Assembly (NCBI RefSeq): GCF_905175385.1
Contig: NZ_HG992750.1
Location: 558,001 to 622,000, forward strand
Direction of reading: 5' to 3'
Length of the DNA stretch: 64,000 bases
Origin: Vibrio sp. B1FLJ16
Lineage (GTDB): Bacteria > Pseudomonadota > Gammaproteobacteria > Enterobacterales > Vibrionaceae
Shown here: piece by piece, positions 43,901-52,457 of the stretch
Layout: the number at the start of each line of letters is the position of its first letter
Numbering within the stretch: position 1 is the stretch's first letter
Position numbers and translations under genes: made by a program
Notes under the pieces: model-generated
The model's database searches: none
Told to the model about the DNA's origin: nothing
What the model saw: only the letters and a program-made list of their open reading frames with translations

Positions 43901-45670
43901 TTAGAGCTCTATTCGGTACACAGAGGTCGTACCCGATACTTCGTTTCCTACTGCGAGAAAGTGATCACCATTACGGGTAAAGTAGTTAATAGACTCTGGT
44001 GCGAGATCCCCTGCCAATGGGTTGTAGTTATCATTTGCACATTCGTTATCCTTAACTTGTGTACACACTGGCTGGTCGTAGTCACGGTTATTTATATAGT
44101 GAAGGAACACAGCCTGCTTAGGTTGGCTTATGTCGTAAACCATTATGCCACCCTGGCGTTCCAGCCCTATAAATGCATAGTGGCGACCGTTAACTTCTGC
44201 AACTTCAATTGCTTCAGGTTCAACCCCTTTGTCGTCACTACGATCGTCTCCGCTGTCATTACTGTCGTTGGTACTGTTAAAGTGCTTTCCTTCATTAATC
44301 AGAGCGATCCTCGCGAAATCATCACCACTGTCAAAAACGAGTTCACCGTTTTCATCCCAGATGGAAAAAGATCGGGCACCAAAAGCCTGTACATTGTCGT
44401 TAGTAGACAGGGCCGCCGCTGGTTTTATGACTTTCAGACGAGCTAATTGGTTATTATCTTTTAATGCGGCAGCAAGAGGGTGGTTGTCGGCAACGTTAAG
44501 TTTTTTCCCGCGAACTTCATCTACATGACTTAAACAAGTACCTTGCTTGCTGGTGTAGTTGTCAGTCCCCAGGTAGTCATCCTCATCCCATTTCAAGTTT
44601 GCCTGATCGCAACGCTCTTGAGTGGTTTTAAACCCATACTCACGCCCATCGCCTTCATTAGCGGAAACGATGTAGGTTTTACCATTCACAGAATAACTAT
44701 CGAGTGTGTCTGGCATATACAAGCCTACTAACTGAGGATAGCTCTTTAAGTTACCAACGATCTTGTCTTTATTGGATGCGTCTAACTTCGCCTCAGACCA
44801 TGATTTTTCACCTAGCCCGACGATTTTTTCTACCGACTTGGTTTCTGGGTTGATGATGGCCATGGCGTTATTTTCTTGCAATGCCACATAAATCTTGCCG
44901 TTGTCACCAAAAGTTAAGTACTCAGGTTCCAGATCCTGAGCGACAGTCGCGTTCGGACCGGAGATGCGTACGTTTTTAGGTAGTTCGTTTGCACGCGAGC
45001 CATCAAAGGCTCTGAAATCGATTTGTGTTACCTCCGCATTCGCAACGCCTTGGCTTAAATCAACCAAGGTTACGCTACCTTCTGGGTCTACACTGTAATC
45101 GCCGTTTGGTTCGCCTTCATTGGCAGCAGCAATGTAACGCCCATCTTTAGAAAAGCCGACCATGTCTGGAAGTGCTCCGGCAGGGAAGGTGGTAATCAGA
45201 GATAAGTCATCTGAGCGGTAAAGCGCGATAATACCGTTGTCTTGCTTGTTACTGTTTTCGATAGCAACCGCAATAAGACCATTTGATACTGCAACACTGT
45301 TGGCTGCGCCAATATTAATGGATGCGGCGATCCCTGCACTATTCAGGTCAATGAAGGTACTTAGCGTCGGAACGCCTTGCTCATCCATGGATAACACATC
45401 CACACGTTTTGCCTGCGCATTGACGACATACAGTTTGTAGCTACAAGCGTCGTAGCTGACAATTTCTGCAGCAGAAGAAGCAAACGGAGCATCTGCAACA
45501 GACCTACCTAAAAAGGTCAGACTTTGGATGGTCGTTTCACCAGCAACGGGTGCAACAGTTGCTTTACACTGTGACGAATAGGAAGTGAGTGTACTCTCTG
45601 GTTGTGAGGAACATGCGATAGCAAGTGAAGAGAGGGCAATTACACCTATTGCTCTGTATGGGGTGGACAT
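43901..45670 (-). CDS. Choice-of-anchor I beta-propeller lipoprotein
   Basis: Cell-surface or periplasmic propeller protein of 589 aa; a signal peptide with lipobox LAIAC near residue 20 anchors it as a lipoprotein. Choice-of-anchor I family features: NEGEPNGDYSVDPEGSVTLVD, EPEYLTFGDNGKIYVALQENNA, ANEGDGREYG, GVEPEAIEVAEVNGRHYAFIGLER and LAPESINYF. A D/S-rich loop (NSTNDSNDSGDDRSDD) precedes the GVEPE motif and may bind calcium. Members are often annotated as alkaline-phosphatase-like, but no phosphatase site is seen. Transcribed alone. Confidence 0.88.
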   Translation of the reverse strand: MSTPYRAIGVIALSSLAIACSSQPESTLTSYSSQCKATVAPVAGETTIQSLTFLGRSVADAPFASSAAEIVSYDACSYKLYVVNAQAKRVDVLSMDEQGVPTLSTFIDLNSAGIAASINIGAANSVAVSNGLIAVAIENSNKQDNGIIALYRSDDLSLITTFPAGALPDMVGFSKDGRYIAAANEGEPNGDYSVDPEGSVTLVDLSQGVANAEVTQIDFRAFDGSRANELPKNVRISGPNATVAQDLEPEYLTFGDNGKIYVALQENNAMAIINPETKSVEKIVGLGEKSWSEAKLDASNKDKIVGNLKSYPQLVGLYMPDTLDSYSVNGKTYIVSANEGDGREYGFKTTQERCDQANLKWDEDDYLGTDNYTSKQGTCLSHVDEVRGKKLNVADNHPLAAALKDNNQLARLKVIKPAAALSTNDNVQAFGARSFSIWDENGELVFDSGDDFARIALINEGKHFNSTNDSNDSGDDRSDDKGVEPEAIEVAEVNGRHYAFIGLERQGGIMVYDISQPKQAVFLHYINNRDYDQPVCTQVKDNECANDNYNPLAGDLAPESINYFTRNGDHFLAVGNEVSGTTSVYRIEL

Positions 45671-45874
45671 GATATCTCCTTATTAATCCGATATAATCTT
45701 ATTTAATGCATTAATTTTTAATAACTATTCGCGATTATACGTGAGTGCTTTTGAAGCATTGGCTGACGTATGATTGGAAAAGGTATGAATATATGTATGA
45801 TTAATTACTTTTTTATTGGCTTTTTATTAAATAAAGATGTCATCTGAATGATCGTATAAGGATTTGAAATTAAA

Positions 45875-46219
45875 ATGGAACTACAACAGTTTTTGGACAT
45901 GCTAGCGTCAACACCAGAACACATAGACTTTGAAACGACCATCGCTGTAATTGAAGGGAACTATGATTTCACGCCGACAGTATTTACGAATGGTTCGACA
46001 GAAAATGCAGTTGGTGAGAATAATGGCTCATGCAAAATCTTTGCATTTGGCTTACTGCATAACCTGGATAAGGACGCGACGCTTGCCTGTTTTGGACGTT
46101 TTTACCGTGAAGATGTTCTGAAAAATCCGGAAAATAACGATCACCAGAACATTCGTAACTTTATGGTTAGCGGATGGGATGGCGTGAAGTTCGAATCTCC
46201 GGCGCTTCAAGCTAAATAA
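45875..46219 (+). CDS. HopJ-family protein
   Basis: A 114-aa protein matching the HopJ type III effector family by NYDFTPTVFTNG and the GSCKIFAFGLLHNL...CFGRFYREDVL segment. The name comes from Pseudomonas syringae, yet the family is widespread in free-living marine bacteria that lack type III secretion to plants, so a housekeeping role is likely here. No secretion signal is visible. It stands alone, with AAGGAT upstream. Confidence 0.85.
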   Translation: MELQQFLDMLASTPEHIDFETTIAVIEGNYDFTPTVFTNGSTENAVGENNGSCKIFAFGLLHNLDKDATLACFGRFYREDVLKNPENNDHQNIRNFMVSGWDGVKFESPALQAK

Positions 46220-46258
46220 CCTAAGTTCAGGCTAAATAATCAAAGTTGAGCCAGTCGG

Positions 46259-46567
46259 TTATGCGACTGGCTTTTTCTCCAGACATTTTCTGCAAAGGCA
46301 TAACTGTCCTTCGGTAGGTTTTGGTAAGTCTCTGGCCTCAATCTCAAAACACCAACATGTTTCTTTGCCTGCTGCGATATCGCAGTGCGCCTGAGTATTA
46401 CACTCGGGACATTCATGTGTAGCGTCATTACCAGTAATTTGGTCTATGAGCACTTCTCGCTGTTCATCTGTCTTATCTTTCCACTGGATGATTTCTTCTA
46501 TCGTTCTGTGACAACCAGAACAGATGCCGCCATTATTTTTACAAGCGGCACGACACGGTGACTTCAT
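46259..46567 (-). CDS. DUF1289 domain plus cysteine-rich CWC domain protein
   Basis: A 102-aa protein with two cysteine-rich modules. Residues 1-45 are DUF1289 (CRAACKNNGGICSGCHRTIEEI.QWKDKTDEQREVL), residues 52-98 are the cysteine-rich CWC family (CPECNTQAHCDIAAGKETCWCFE...CLCRKCL). Each has enough Cys for a zinc or iron-sulfur site. The two domains are often separate genes; the fusion suggests they act together. Function unknown. It converges with the HopJ gene. Confidence 0.82.
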   Translation of the reverse strand: MKSPCRAACKNNGGICSGCHRTIEEIIQWKDKTDEQREVLIDQITGNDATHECPECNTQAHCDIAAGKETCWCFEIEARDLPKPTEGQLCLCRKCLEKKPVA

Positions 46568-46688
46568 TGTTTTCTCTTAGTTACTTCTAAAGCCGCTCAC
46601 TTTAGCATAAAGAATGTGGAACTGGTCGGAAGATCGCTGGGGTGGTACCCTTAGGCGAATTAAACTTACGACATTTCTAGTACAATTT

Positions 46689-46904
46689 ATGTTAGAAAAA
46701 GAAAACCTGATAAAACTGGCCAGAACGCAAATGCCTTTTGGGAAATATGCAGGAAGAGTCCTGATTGATCTGCCGGAAGAATATTTGTTGTGGTTTGATA
46801 AGAAGGGATGGCCAAGTGGTGAGTTGGGTGACCTACTCAAGTTATGTCTAGCGCTGAAAATTGAAGGTTTGGATAGTGTTGTGAAGCCTTTAAAGCGCAT
46901 GTAA
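46689..46904 (+). CDS. DUF3820 family protein
   Basis: A 71-aa protein with the DUF3820 core MPFGKYAGRVLIDLPEEYLLWFDKKGWPSGELGDLL. The family is related to exonuclease-associated putative quorum-sensing-regulated proteins. The ATG at 46689 is chosen for fit to the family, although the ribosome site is weak. A decayed partial copy of this gene lies at 53325-53446. It lies 29 bp ahead of the 80-aa gene on the same strand. Confidence 0.85.
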   Translation: MLEKENLIKLARTQMPFGKYAGRVLIDLPEEYLLWFDKKGWPSGELGDLLKLCLALKIEGLDSVVKPLKRM

Positions 46905-46933
46905 CCTGCCACAAATTAATTAAAAGATTTATT

Positions 46934-47176
46934 ATGAATTTTGATATCGATGCACTGAAACACCACCAATTGGTCGAAGATGGTCAACTAGAGGGATGTT
47001 ACATTCATCAGCCTGCTCAAGGTAGTCAGCAAGATGACAAAGCTGTTTTAGCAGAACGCCAAGCGTTGGAAAAGATGGGGTATAAGGTAATGCAGGTTAA
47101 AGCTAAAGGGCGGATAACAACGTTTTCCGAGGCGATGAAAAAGCTTGCGAAGAAGACTGGTCATAAGACTAAGTAG
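46934..47176 (+). CDS. Conserved hypothetical protein (80 aa)
   Basis: I do not recognise this small soluble protein. It has an acidic N-terminal half and a strongly basic C-terminal tail (KAKGRITTFSEAMKKLAKKTGHKTK). It probably shares a transcript with the DUF3820 gene. The missing gene in the duplicated remnant at 53325-53536 corresponds to this one, so the copy event or later decay removed it. Confidence 0.65.
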   Translation: MNFDIDALKHHQLVEDGQLEGCYIHQPAQGSQQDDKAVLAERQALEKMGYKVMQVKAKGRITTFSEAMKKLAKKTGHKTK

Positions 47177-47530
47177 CAAGCTAGTGTAACCTGCCAAAGC
47201 CCTCCTAATTTCTCCACGATACCATGCGTTTTCATTAGAAAGAGCCAGACCGTCAGGCTGACTCTTTTTTGCCCCTTTGTTGGTTAAGTGTTGAAGTTTA
47301 AACAAGGTTGATCTTTTAAAGTTGACTTACAAAAAAGTAATTCATCAAATGCTAAATGGCGAAACTCATTTATGTCCAAGGACGTGCTGACGAAACAAGT
47401 TACAGTATGAAATAAGTTACGGTCATGTATATTGATAAGAAAAGTAAGCCGCATTTGCCTCAGGAAAACCAATAATACAGCCTATTTATGGAGGCATTAT
47501 TGTCAATTACGCCAATTCATGCTTGGATTA

Positions 47531-47548
47531 GGTTACTAAAAGTATACT
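47531..47548 (+). promoter_or_regulatory. HxlR-type operator motif, copy 1
   Basis: GGTTACTAAAAGTATACT. It contains the palindromic core TACT-AAA-AGTA, the arrangement known for HxlR/YodB-type sites. It lies 92 bp upstream of the fossil mdaB copy and 361 bp upstream of the HxlR gene. An 18-nt identical copy exists at 48967-48984. Confidence 0.7.
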
Positions 47549-47640
47549 ACTTGCATTCAATCTTTAGGTAACTAATATATACCGCAAGGTACCAGTGGCG
47601 TAGCGTTCACTTGTGTATCCACTTTATTTGCTAATTAACT

Positions 47641-47793
47641 ATAAGTAACGTTCTTATCTTAAATGTCCACCAGCCATCTCTATTCTCTGAAAGAAAACTA
47701 AATGCGTCTTTGGTAGATAAAGTGGTGACGCTTTTAGAACAAGAACGTCATTCAGTTCGCGTAATGACCATGCAAGAACGATCTTTACGGTGA
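47641..47793 (+). pseudogene. Truncated mdaB-like pseudogene
   Basis: Reading from ATA 47641 gives SNVLILNVHQPSLFSERKLN and then ASLVDKVVTLLEQ...VRVMTMQER, aligned residue by residue to the first 45 or so residues of the intact MdaB protein at 50296-50880 (SNILIINAHEPSPFSEGKLN, ending RVVTMQD). The start codon has changed from ATG to ATA and the reading stops at 47793; the rest of the gene is missing. Confidence 0.85.
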
Positions 47794-47804
47794 ACTTAAT
47801 TCAA

Positions 47805-47844
47805 TTGATGTACTGTGTTACTAGGACGTAACACAGTACATCAA
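47805..47844. promoter_or_regulatory. Perfect 16-bp inverted repeat upstream of the HxlR gene
   Basis: TTGATGTACTGTGTTA, an 8-nt loop, then its exact complement, 66 bp before the HxlR start. There is no T-run, so it is not a normal intrinsic terminator. It is an operator candidate or an RNA hairpin in the HxlR leader. Confidence 0.6.
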
Positions 47845-47909
47845 AGAGCTGCGGTTTCATGTCATTGGGGGAAATCGCAGCTATCTAGTTTCTGGATTGG
47901 CGAGGCTGT

Positions 47910-48275
47910 ATGAAAGCAAAAGTTGAAGTTGACGTAAAAGGGCGTAAAAGTGTTGTTGATACCTGTACGGAGCCTTGTGCGATAGAAAAAGGTATGCGGA
48001 TCTTGGGGGCAAAATGGAAAGGCTCAATCATCTACCATCTGAAAGATGGCCCTGTGAGGTTTAATGATCTTTCAAGAATGTTGGGCGGTGCAAGTAAGAA
48101 GATGGTAGACCAGCGTCTAAAAGAACTAGAAAGTGAAAACATGGTAATACGTCGTGTGATCAATGAAAAACCACTGGCAGTCAGTTACGAACTCACCGAG
48201 TTTGGGCGCAGTGCGTTAACGATTCTCGATGAGTTGAGGAAATGGTCTGAAAGCAACAACGTGCAGCTTAAATAA
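47910..48275 (+). CDS. HxlR-family winged-helix redox regulator
   Basis: DNA-binding regulator of 121 aa. MRILGAKWKGSIIYHLKDGPVRFNDLSRMLGGASKKMVDQRLKELES is the HxlR wing helix (about 29-80). Two cysteines, Cys19 and Cys23 in DTCTEPCAIEK, match the N-terminal Cys of redox/quinone-sensing members such as YodB/HypR/QorR. Four copies of one operator motif lie at 47.5, 49.0, 51.0 and 51.1 kb, so it is the likely controller of the peroxiredoxin, FrnE-CMD-MdaB and LtrA genes. Regulation is inferred. Confidence 0.88.
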   Translation: MKAKVEVDVKGRKSVVDTCTEPCAIEKGMRILGAKWKGSIIYHLKDGPVRFNDLSRMLGGASKKMVDQRLKELESENMVIRRVINEKPLAVSYELTEFGRSALTILDELRKWSESNNVQLK

Positions 48276-48310
48276 CGTGAGCAACATTGATCAATACCTC
48301 TCTGTAACGT

Positions 48311-48345
48311 AACAAGGCAACCAAAACGGTTGCCTTGTTGTCTTT
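48311..48345. terminator. Hairpin between HxlR and peroxiredoxin genes
   Basis: Perfect 12-bp arms (AACAAGGCAACC / GGTTGCCTTGTT) between convergent genes. The T-run is weak, but it is the only terminator-like structure for both genes. Confidence 0.75.
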
Positions 48346-48357
48346 CGAACTGGAGGT

Positions 48358-48897
48358 TCAGTAGTCTAGCGTGCCACGGATGGGGTAGTGGTTCTCTGGG
48401 TTACGAATCCATGCCAAACCTCGGGTTAGTGCACCGAGTTCAGGTCTTACAAACGGGTTATTGGATAGGTCAACCACGTGTAAGTTACCGTGTTCATTGA
48501 CGACAAACAGCCCCGGCTCTGCAAAGTTATGGTCGGTTTCGGCTTCAGAACGTGGTAGCGATATATAAAGCCCCAGAGTCTTCATTTGTTGCTCAGTAAG
48601 ACCATAGGCGATTGGAAAACTGATATCGAGCTTTTCTAGGTGTTGCTCCAATAGTTGCTTCGAGTCACCAGAGACAGCCAGAATATCAACGCCTGAGTCA
48701 CTAAATGCTTGTTTATAGGTCTCAATTTCATTCAGATATTTAGTGCAGAGTGGGCAATGTTTACCACGATAGATAAACACCGCTTGCCATGTTGCATCAC
48801 CTTGAGGTTGGCCTAGCTTGACTTTGGTTCCATCCAGCTTTGTTGCCTCTAATGTAGGAAAAGCGTCACCCGCTTTGAGTTTTTGTGAGTATGTCAT
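48358..48897 (-). CDS. Peroxiredoxin-like protein (AhpC/TSA superfamily)
   Basis: Thioredoxin-fold peroxidase-like protein of 179 aa. FIYRGKHCPLCTKYLNEIE contains HCPLC, with Cys where peroxiredoxins carry the peroxidatic Cys and a second Cys three residues later, as in Prx-like2 or thioredoxin-type members; the Pro-Thr-Cys of 2-Cys Prx is absent. VNEHGNLHVVDLSN is the second beta region. The start at 48897 is preferred. An operator-motif copy (48967-48984) stands 70 bp upstream, which links it to the HxlR regulon. Confidence 0.85.
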   Translation of the reverse strand: MTYSQKLKAGDAFPTLEATKLDGTKVKLGQPQGDATWQAVFIYRGKHCPLCTKYLNEIETYKQAFSDSGVDILAVSGDSKQLLEQHLEKLDISFPIAYGLTEQQMKTLGLYISLPRSEAETDHNFAEPGLFVVNEHGNLHVVDLSNNPFVRPELGALTRGLAWIRNPENHYPIRGTLDY

Positions 48898-48966
48898 CTC
48901 GGCTCCTGTGATTGAAGTCACAACTAATTAGAAAAAAGATAAGACACTAAGAAATAAGTTGCAACC

Positions 48967-48984
48967 AGTATACTTTTAGTAACC
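48967..48984 (-). promoter_or_regulatory. HxlR-type operator motif, copy 2
   Basis: The minus strand reads GGTTACTAAAAGTATACT, identical over 18 nt to copy 1. It lies between the end of the FrnE gene and the start of the peroxiredoxin gene, touching the FrnE stop codon. Confidence 0.75.
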
Positions 48985-49641
48985 TAGATTTGATTCGCCT
49001 GAGCCATTAACTCAGTTAAGATCTGTTTGTAACCTTCCACTGGATGTGCACCAGAAATACCATGTTCTCTGTTGAAAATCACCGTTGGCACACTAGATAC
49101 TCCCATTTTTTGCCATTGTTTCTCTGTACTACGAATTGAGCTGCGTCGCTGCACATCGTCTAGCCAGCGCATCCCTTCTTCAGGGTCAAGACCTACAGAG
49201 ATTAGCTCTTGCTTAAGAATATCACGGTCAGAGACGTCTTTCTGTTCACTGAAAAATGCCGCAAACAGACGTTTTTTTTAGTTCATTTTGCTTGCCAAAG
49301 TCTTTGGCGTAATCAAGTAGAATGTGTGCGTCAAACGTGTTCACCATCTTCATGTCATCAAAGTAGTTAAACTCGAAGCCATGCTCAGCGCCGATGCTGG
49401 CGATACGACTACGCGCGTTTTTACTTTCCTCTGCGCTACTGCCATATTTACGAGCAACGTGATCTCGAAGGTTTTCTCCTTCGGCAGGCATATCAGGGTT
49501 CAATTCAAAAGGTTGCCACTCAATCTCGACCCGATCTTCAATGCCAAGCTGTTCGATCGCTGCTTTTAAATGGTTGTATCCGATGATGCACCACGGGCAG
49601 ACAACATCACTAATAATGTCGAGCTTAATTGTATTATTCAT
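48984..49641 (-). pseudogene. FrnE/DsbA-family oxidoreductase, frameshifted at A8
   Basis: The first frame ends after NELKKTSVCGIFQ; deleting one base from the 8-base homopolymer at 49272-49279 restores NELKKRLFAAFFSEQKD and reads to a stop at 48984, giving 218 aa, the normal FrnE length. Seen: DVVCPWCIIGYNHL (CPWC active site), the helical insert, and SSVPTVIFN with the cis-proline. No other lesion is visible, so a recent or artefactual indel is likely. It lies third in the mdaB-CMD-frnE operon. Confidence 0.85.
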
Positions 49642-49718
49642 ATGAGTTTCCTACTCAAAGCACTGCGCACACGCGGCAAGCAGTGCTTTGATTTGCGTTT
49701 GCTTATCTTTGACTGAGT

Positions 49719-50285
49719 TTAACGTTCGCTAGGGTGCGTCCACGCAAACTTCTGGAATGGCGCATCGGGCTCAGTATGTGCGAGTGCATTGGTGAAGTTT
49801 GAAATAAGCTTAGCAGACAAGCCAGTAAGCACTTCCAGCGCTTGACGTTTAGTAAATCCAGCGTCGAGGAATACTTGCAGTTTTTCATCACCGACATGGC
49901 CACGGTTATCAAGCAGTGCCTTGGTAAAATCATGCAGTACTTGCAGCTTCACATCAGGGATGGCAGATCCTTCACGCAATGCTTCAATCACGTCATCTGG
50001 CATTTTGCCCGCCTTCATCATCCATGTATGACCAGGAACACAGTAGTGACAGTTATTTTCAAAGTTTGCGGTCATAAATACCACTTGCTGCTCCAATGGA
50101 CTGAACGTTGTGTTTTTCATAAACAGGTCGAAGGCAGTATTGTATGCTTCGTAGGTTGCCGGCGCTTCAGCGAGAACGGCGTGCAGGTTTGGCAGCATAC
50201 CGAAGCCTTTTATAGACTGTTCTACCAGAGCTTTAGACTCTTCAGGCGCCGTTTCTGCATTGTAGTAAGTAAATTCAGTACTCAT
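49719..50285 (-). CDS. Carboxymuconolactone decarboxylase (AhpD-like) family protein
   Basis: AhpD-like alkylhydroperoxidase of 188 aa. The active site is the ENNCHYCVPGHTWMM segment (CxxC plus His), the normal signature of the family's peroxidase members. It may act on organic peroxides or quinone by-products with the neighbouring MdaB, FrnE and peroxiredoxin. It follows mdaB by 10 bp in one transcript. A GAGGTATTC ribosome site precedes the ATG. Confidence 0.9.
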   Translation of the reverse strand: MSTEFTYYNAETAPEESKALVEQSIKGFGMLPNLHAVLAEAPATYEAYNTAFDLFMKNTTFSPLEQQVVFMTANFENNCHYCVPGHTWMMKAGKMPDDVIEALREGSAIPDVKLQVLHDFTKALLDNRGHVGDEKLQVFLDAGFTKRQALEVLTGLSAKLISNFTNALAHTEPDAPFQKFAWTHPSER

Positions 50286-50295
50286 GAATACCTCC

Positions 50296-50880
50296 TTAGA
50301 AGTGTGCGTCTAAGTGAGCTTCAAAGCGAGCGAAATCATTTTCGACGTTAGCGTTCTTCATTACGTCGTAACAAGCAAACGTTGGTAGAGCAGACATGCC
50401 AAAGAAGCGGAAATTTGCGTGCATGTGGAACATCAAATCATCAACACTGCGACCTTGGAACAGGTACTCACTTTCATCATTAAATGACTCTTCTGGCGCG
50501 TTGAATGTGAAAGATAACATGTATTTAGTGTTAGTACGTGTGCCGCCAGTACCGTAGTTTTTCTTTGGTTCTTCAGCATTGCGACCGTCAAATGCACATA
50601 GAGCGCCACCCATACCAGCCGTGAATACATCGTCCATGTATTTCTTAAATGACCATGGAATTGTCATCCAGTTAACAGGAGATTGAAGAATTACGCGGTC
50701 TGCCCACTCAAAGTGTGTTAGTTGTTCATCGACGACAACCTCGTCTTGCATAGTAACAACGCGAACCTCATGACCCTTTGATTCAAGCTTAGTGCGAGCT
50801 TTCTCAACCAAAGCTGCATTTAGTTTGCCTTCAGAAAATGGAGATGGCTCGTGTGCGTTAATGATTAGAATGTTACTCAT
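50296..50880 (-). CDS. mdaB: MdaB-type NAD(P)H quinone oxidoreductase
   Basis: Two-electron quinone reductase of the flavodoxin fold, 194 aa, FAD-dependent. Seen: NILIINAHEPSPFSEGKLN, the VILQSPVNWMTIPWSFKKYMDDVFTAGMGG core and FNAPEESF...LFHMHANFRFFGM. The start is the ATG at 50880, with an RNA leader of under 100 nt. It is first in the mdaB-CMD-frnE operon; operator copies at 50953-50995 lie just upstream. A truncated relative survives at 47641-47793. Confidence 0.92.
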   Translation of the reverse strand: MSNILIINAHEPSPFSEGKLNAALVEKARTKLESKGHEVRVVTMQDEVVVDEQLTHFEWADRVILQSPVNWMTIPWSFKKYMDDVFTAGMGGALCAFDGRNAEEPKKNYGTGGTRTNTKYMLSFTFNAPEESFNDESEYLFQGRSVDDLMFHMHANFRFFGMSALPTFACYDVMKNANVENDFARFEAHLDAHF

Positions 50881-50952
50881 GATAATTAACCCTTCAAAGA
50901 ATTGACTGTTTTACAGAGCGATTAATGATTTCGCTGTCTTGCGGTTTATTAT

Positions 50953-50995
50953 GGTTACCTAGAACTGAACTACAACTAGTTAACTTTTGGTAACC
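50953..50995. promoter_or_regulatory. HxlR-type operator motifs, copy 3 plus a degenerate half
   Basis: The minus strand at 50978-50995 reads GGTTACCAAAAGTTAACT, the consensus with three changes. On the plus strand 50953-50966 GGTTACCTAGAACT is a degenerate partner in opposite orientation, so the pair forms a larger inverted arrangement about 75-115 bp before mdaB. Confidence 0.6.
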
Positions 50996-51090
50996 ACCAT
51001 AAATTTCAATCAAATTTCAGTTAAGTTTTTGTTTAATATTGTTTTTAATTTATTTGTCGGCGTGGAGTTGGGAACGGGTAAGCAAAATAA

Positions 51091-51133
51091 GGTTACTAAA
51101 AGCAAACCTCTTGAAATATTTCAGGTGGTTACC
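51091..51133 (+). promoter_or_regulatory. HxlR-type operator motif, copy 4
   Basis: GGTTACTAAAAGCAAACC (51091-51108) on the plus strand, with GGTTACC again at 51127-51133. It lies 50-90 bp before the ltrA start. Confidence 0.6.
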
Positions 51134-51181
51134 ATAATAAACCACATAAAGAAAACTGGGCACCAAGTCTAAAGGACGTGA

Positions 51182-52401
51182 ATGTACGGATTTAGCCAAA
51201 AAACACCCATTGTGGCGTAAACCAAAACATCATCTTGATGCAGATAGCAACAATGACCATGTGCATTGGATTGAACTGTTTTACGATTTAGCTCATGTAG
51301 TGTCGATTTTCGTTCTTGGTAACTTCTTAAGCCATCATCTTGGCTTTACCGGGTTCGCTATTTTTGCTGCAATTTTTATCGTGATCTGGTTTGCGTGGTT
51401 CGACTTAAGCCTTTTTAACTCTATTTATGTCAGCACTGATGTCCAACACCGTTATATTATGGCGGCGCAGATTATCACCATTATGATCATGTCATCTGCG
51501 ATAATGCGTATTGATGGCGCTGGTTGGGCGTACTTTGCGATAGGTTATGCGATAAACCGAGCGATTATGTCGCTGCTGTATTTCAGTAGAAGATAGTGAG
51601 ACTTGCCTACCAAGTCGTATGTCACGAAATTTCGCGTTTGGTACAGTGATATTTTTTATTAGTGCCTTTATTCCCGCACCATTTAGCTACATGGTTTTTG
51701 CTGTTGGGATGGTGGTATTAGCGGCATTGTATGTCTCTCCAAGAGTTGGTGTGCTTTATAGTAAACGATTCTTACCACGCTTTGGACATATGGCGGAACG
51801 TTTCGCACTGCTGCTACTAATCGTTGCTGGGGAGGGCTTCTTTAAGCTTGTTATTACTCTTGCAGAAAAGGGCATCGATAATGTAGTTGGCGATGTGTTT
51901 GTGAACTACGCGTTTGGTGGGCTTTCTATTTTCCTATTGTGTTGGATTTACTTTGATTTTGTTGGCAATGGTAAACCGCGTGATAGTGCGCCTAGAACAC
52001 TGGTTAAATGGACGATTGCTCACCTGTTCTTGATGCTTTCTGCTGTGACTATCGGTGTAGCGTTGTCAGCGGAAGTGAAAGTTGGTTTTATGGATCAATA
52101 CCCATTCAAATATGCGTTGATTGGTTGTTTAGGCTTGGCGGTTTACCTTTACTGTTTACTTAAGATCCAGAATGTTATTGAGCTTCGAACTGCCCACCGT
52201 TTTGCAACCGCAAAAGTTCGTTATATCGGTATTACACTTGCTTGTGTCACGCTTGTAGCTGTGCCGTTTGTACCTTCGTTTATGGCTAATATGATGTGGG
52301 GCATGGCGCTGTTCTCGCAGATCTTTATTCCTGTAAGAACAGCTTTTAGAACGCTTACTAGAGAAGCAGAGCAACAAGTAGCTAAGAAAGAGCTAGATTA
52401 A
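51182..52401 (+). pseudogene. Low temperature requirement protein A (LtrA), two indels
   Basis: The gene has been split into three frames. The best start is ATG 51182 (AAGGACG upstream). Deleting one A of the A6 run at 51198-51203 reads MYGFSQKHPLWRKPKHHLDADSNN into the main frame; a second one-base deletion near 51586 joins YFREDSETCLPS to RMSRNFAFGTVIFF and continues to 52401. The repaired 405-aa protein has the size, the many helices and the N-terminal W.ELFYDLAHVVSI motif of LtrA. Function of the family is unclear. Near-complete conservation argues against old decay. Confidence 0.82.
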
Positions 52402-52457
52402 GCCCTTTCGTTTGAACCGCAGAGTAGTTCGACTTTGCGGTTCAATGGATTACTATT

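Noticed and set aside
43865..44446. Plus-strand ORF of 193 codons inside the choice-of-anchor I gene
   Set aside because: It is antisense to a long conserved coding region, has no ribosome site and no recognisable motif.
47284..47472. 62-codon minus-strand ORF downstream of the 80-aa gene
   Set aside because: No ribosome site, no family resemblance, and it lies in a decayed intergenic region.
47805..47844. Integron attC site (GTTA...TAAC)
   Set aside because: The arms are perfect and short with an 8-nt loop; attC sites have R and L box pairs, bulges and a variable long loop, and there are no gene cassettes or integrase nearby.
51210..51596. Separate small membrane protein starting at TTG 51210
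   Set aside because: It has no ribosome site, while ATG 51182 with AAGGACG and a one-base correction reads directly into it as part of LtrA.
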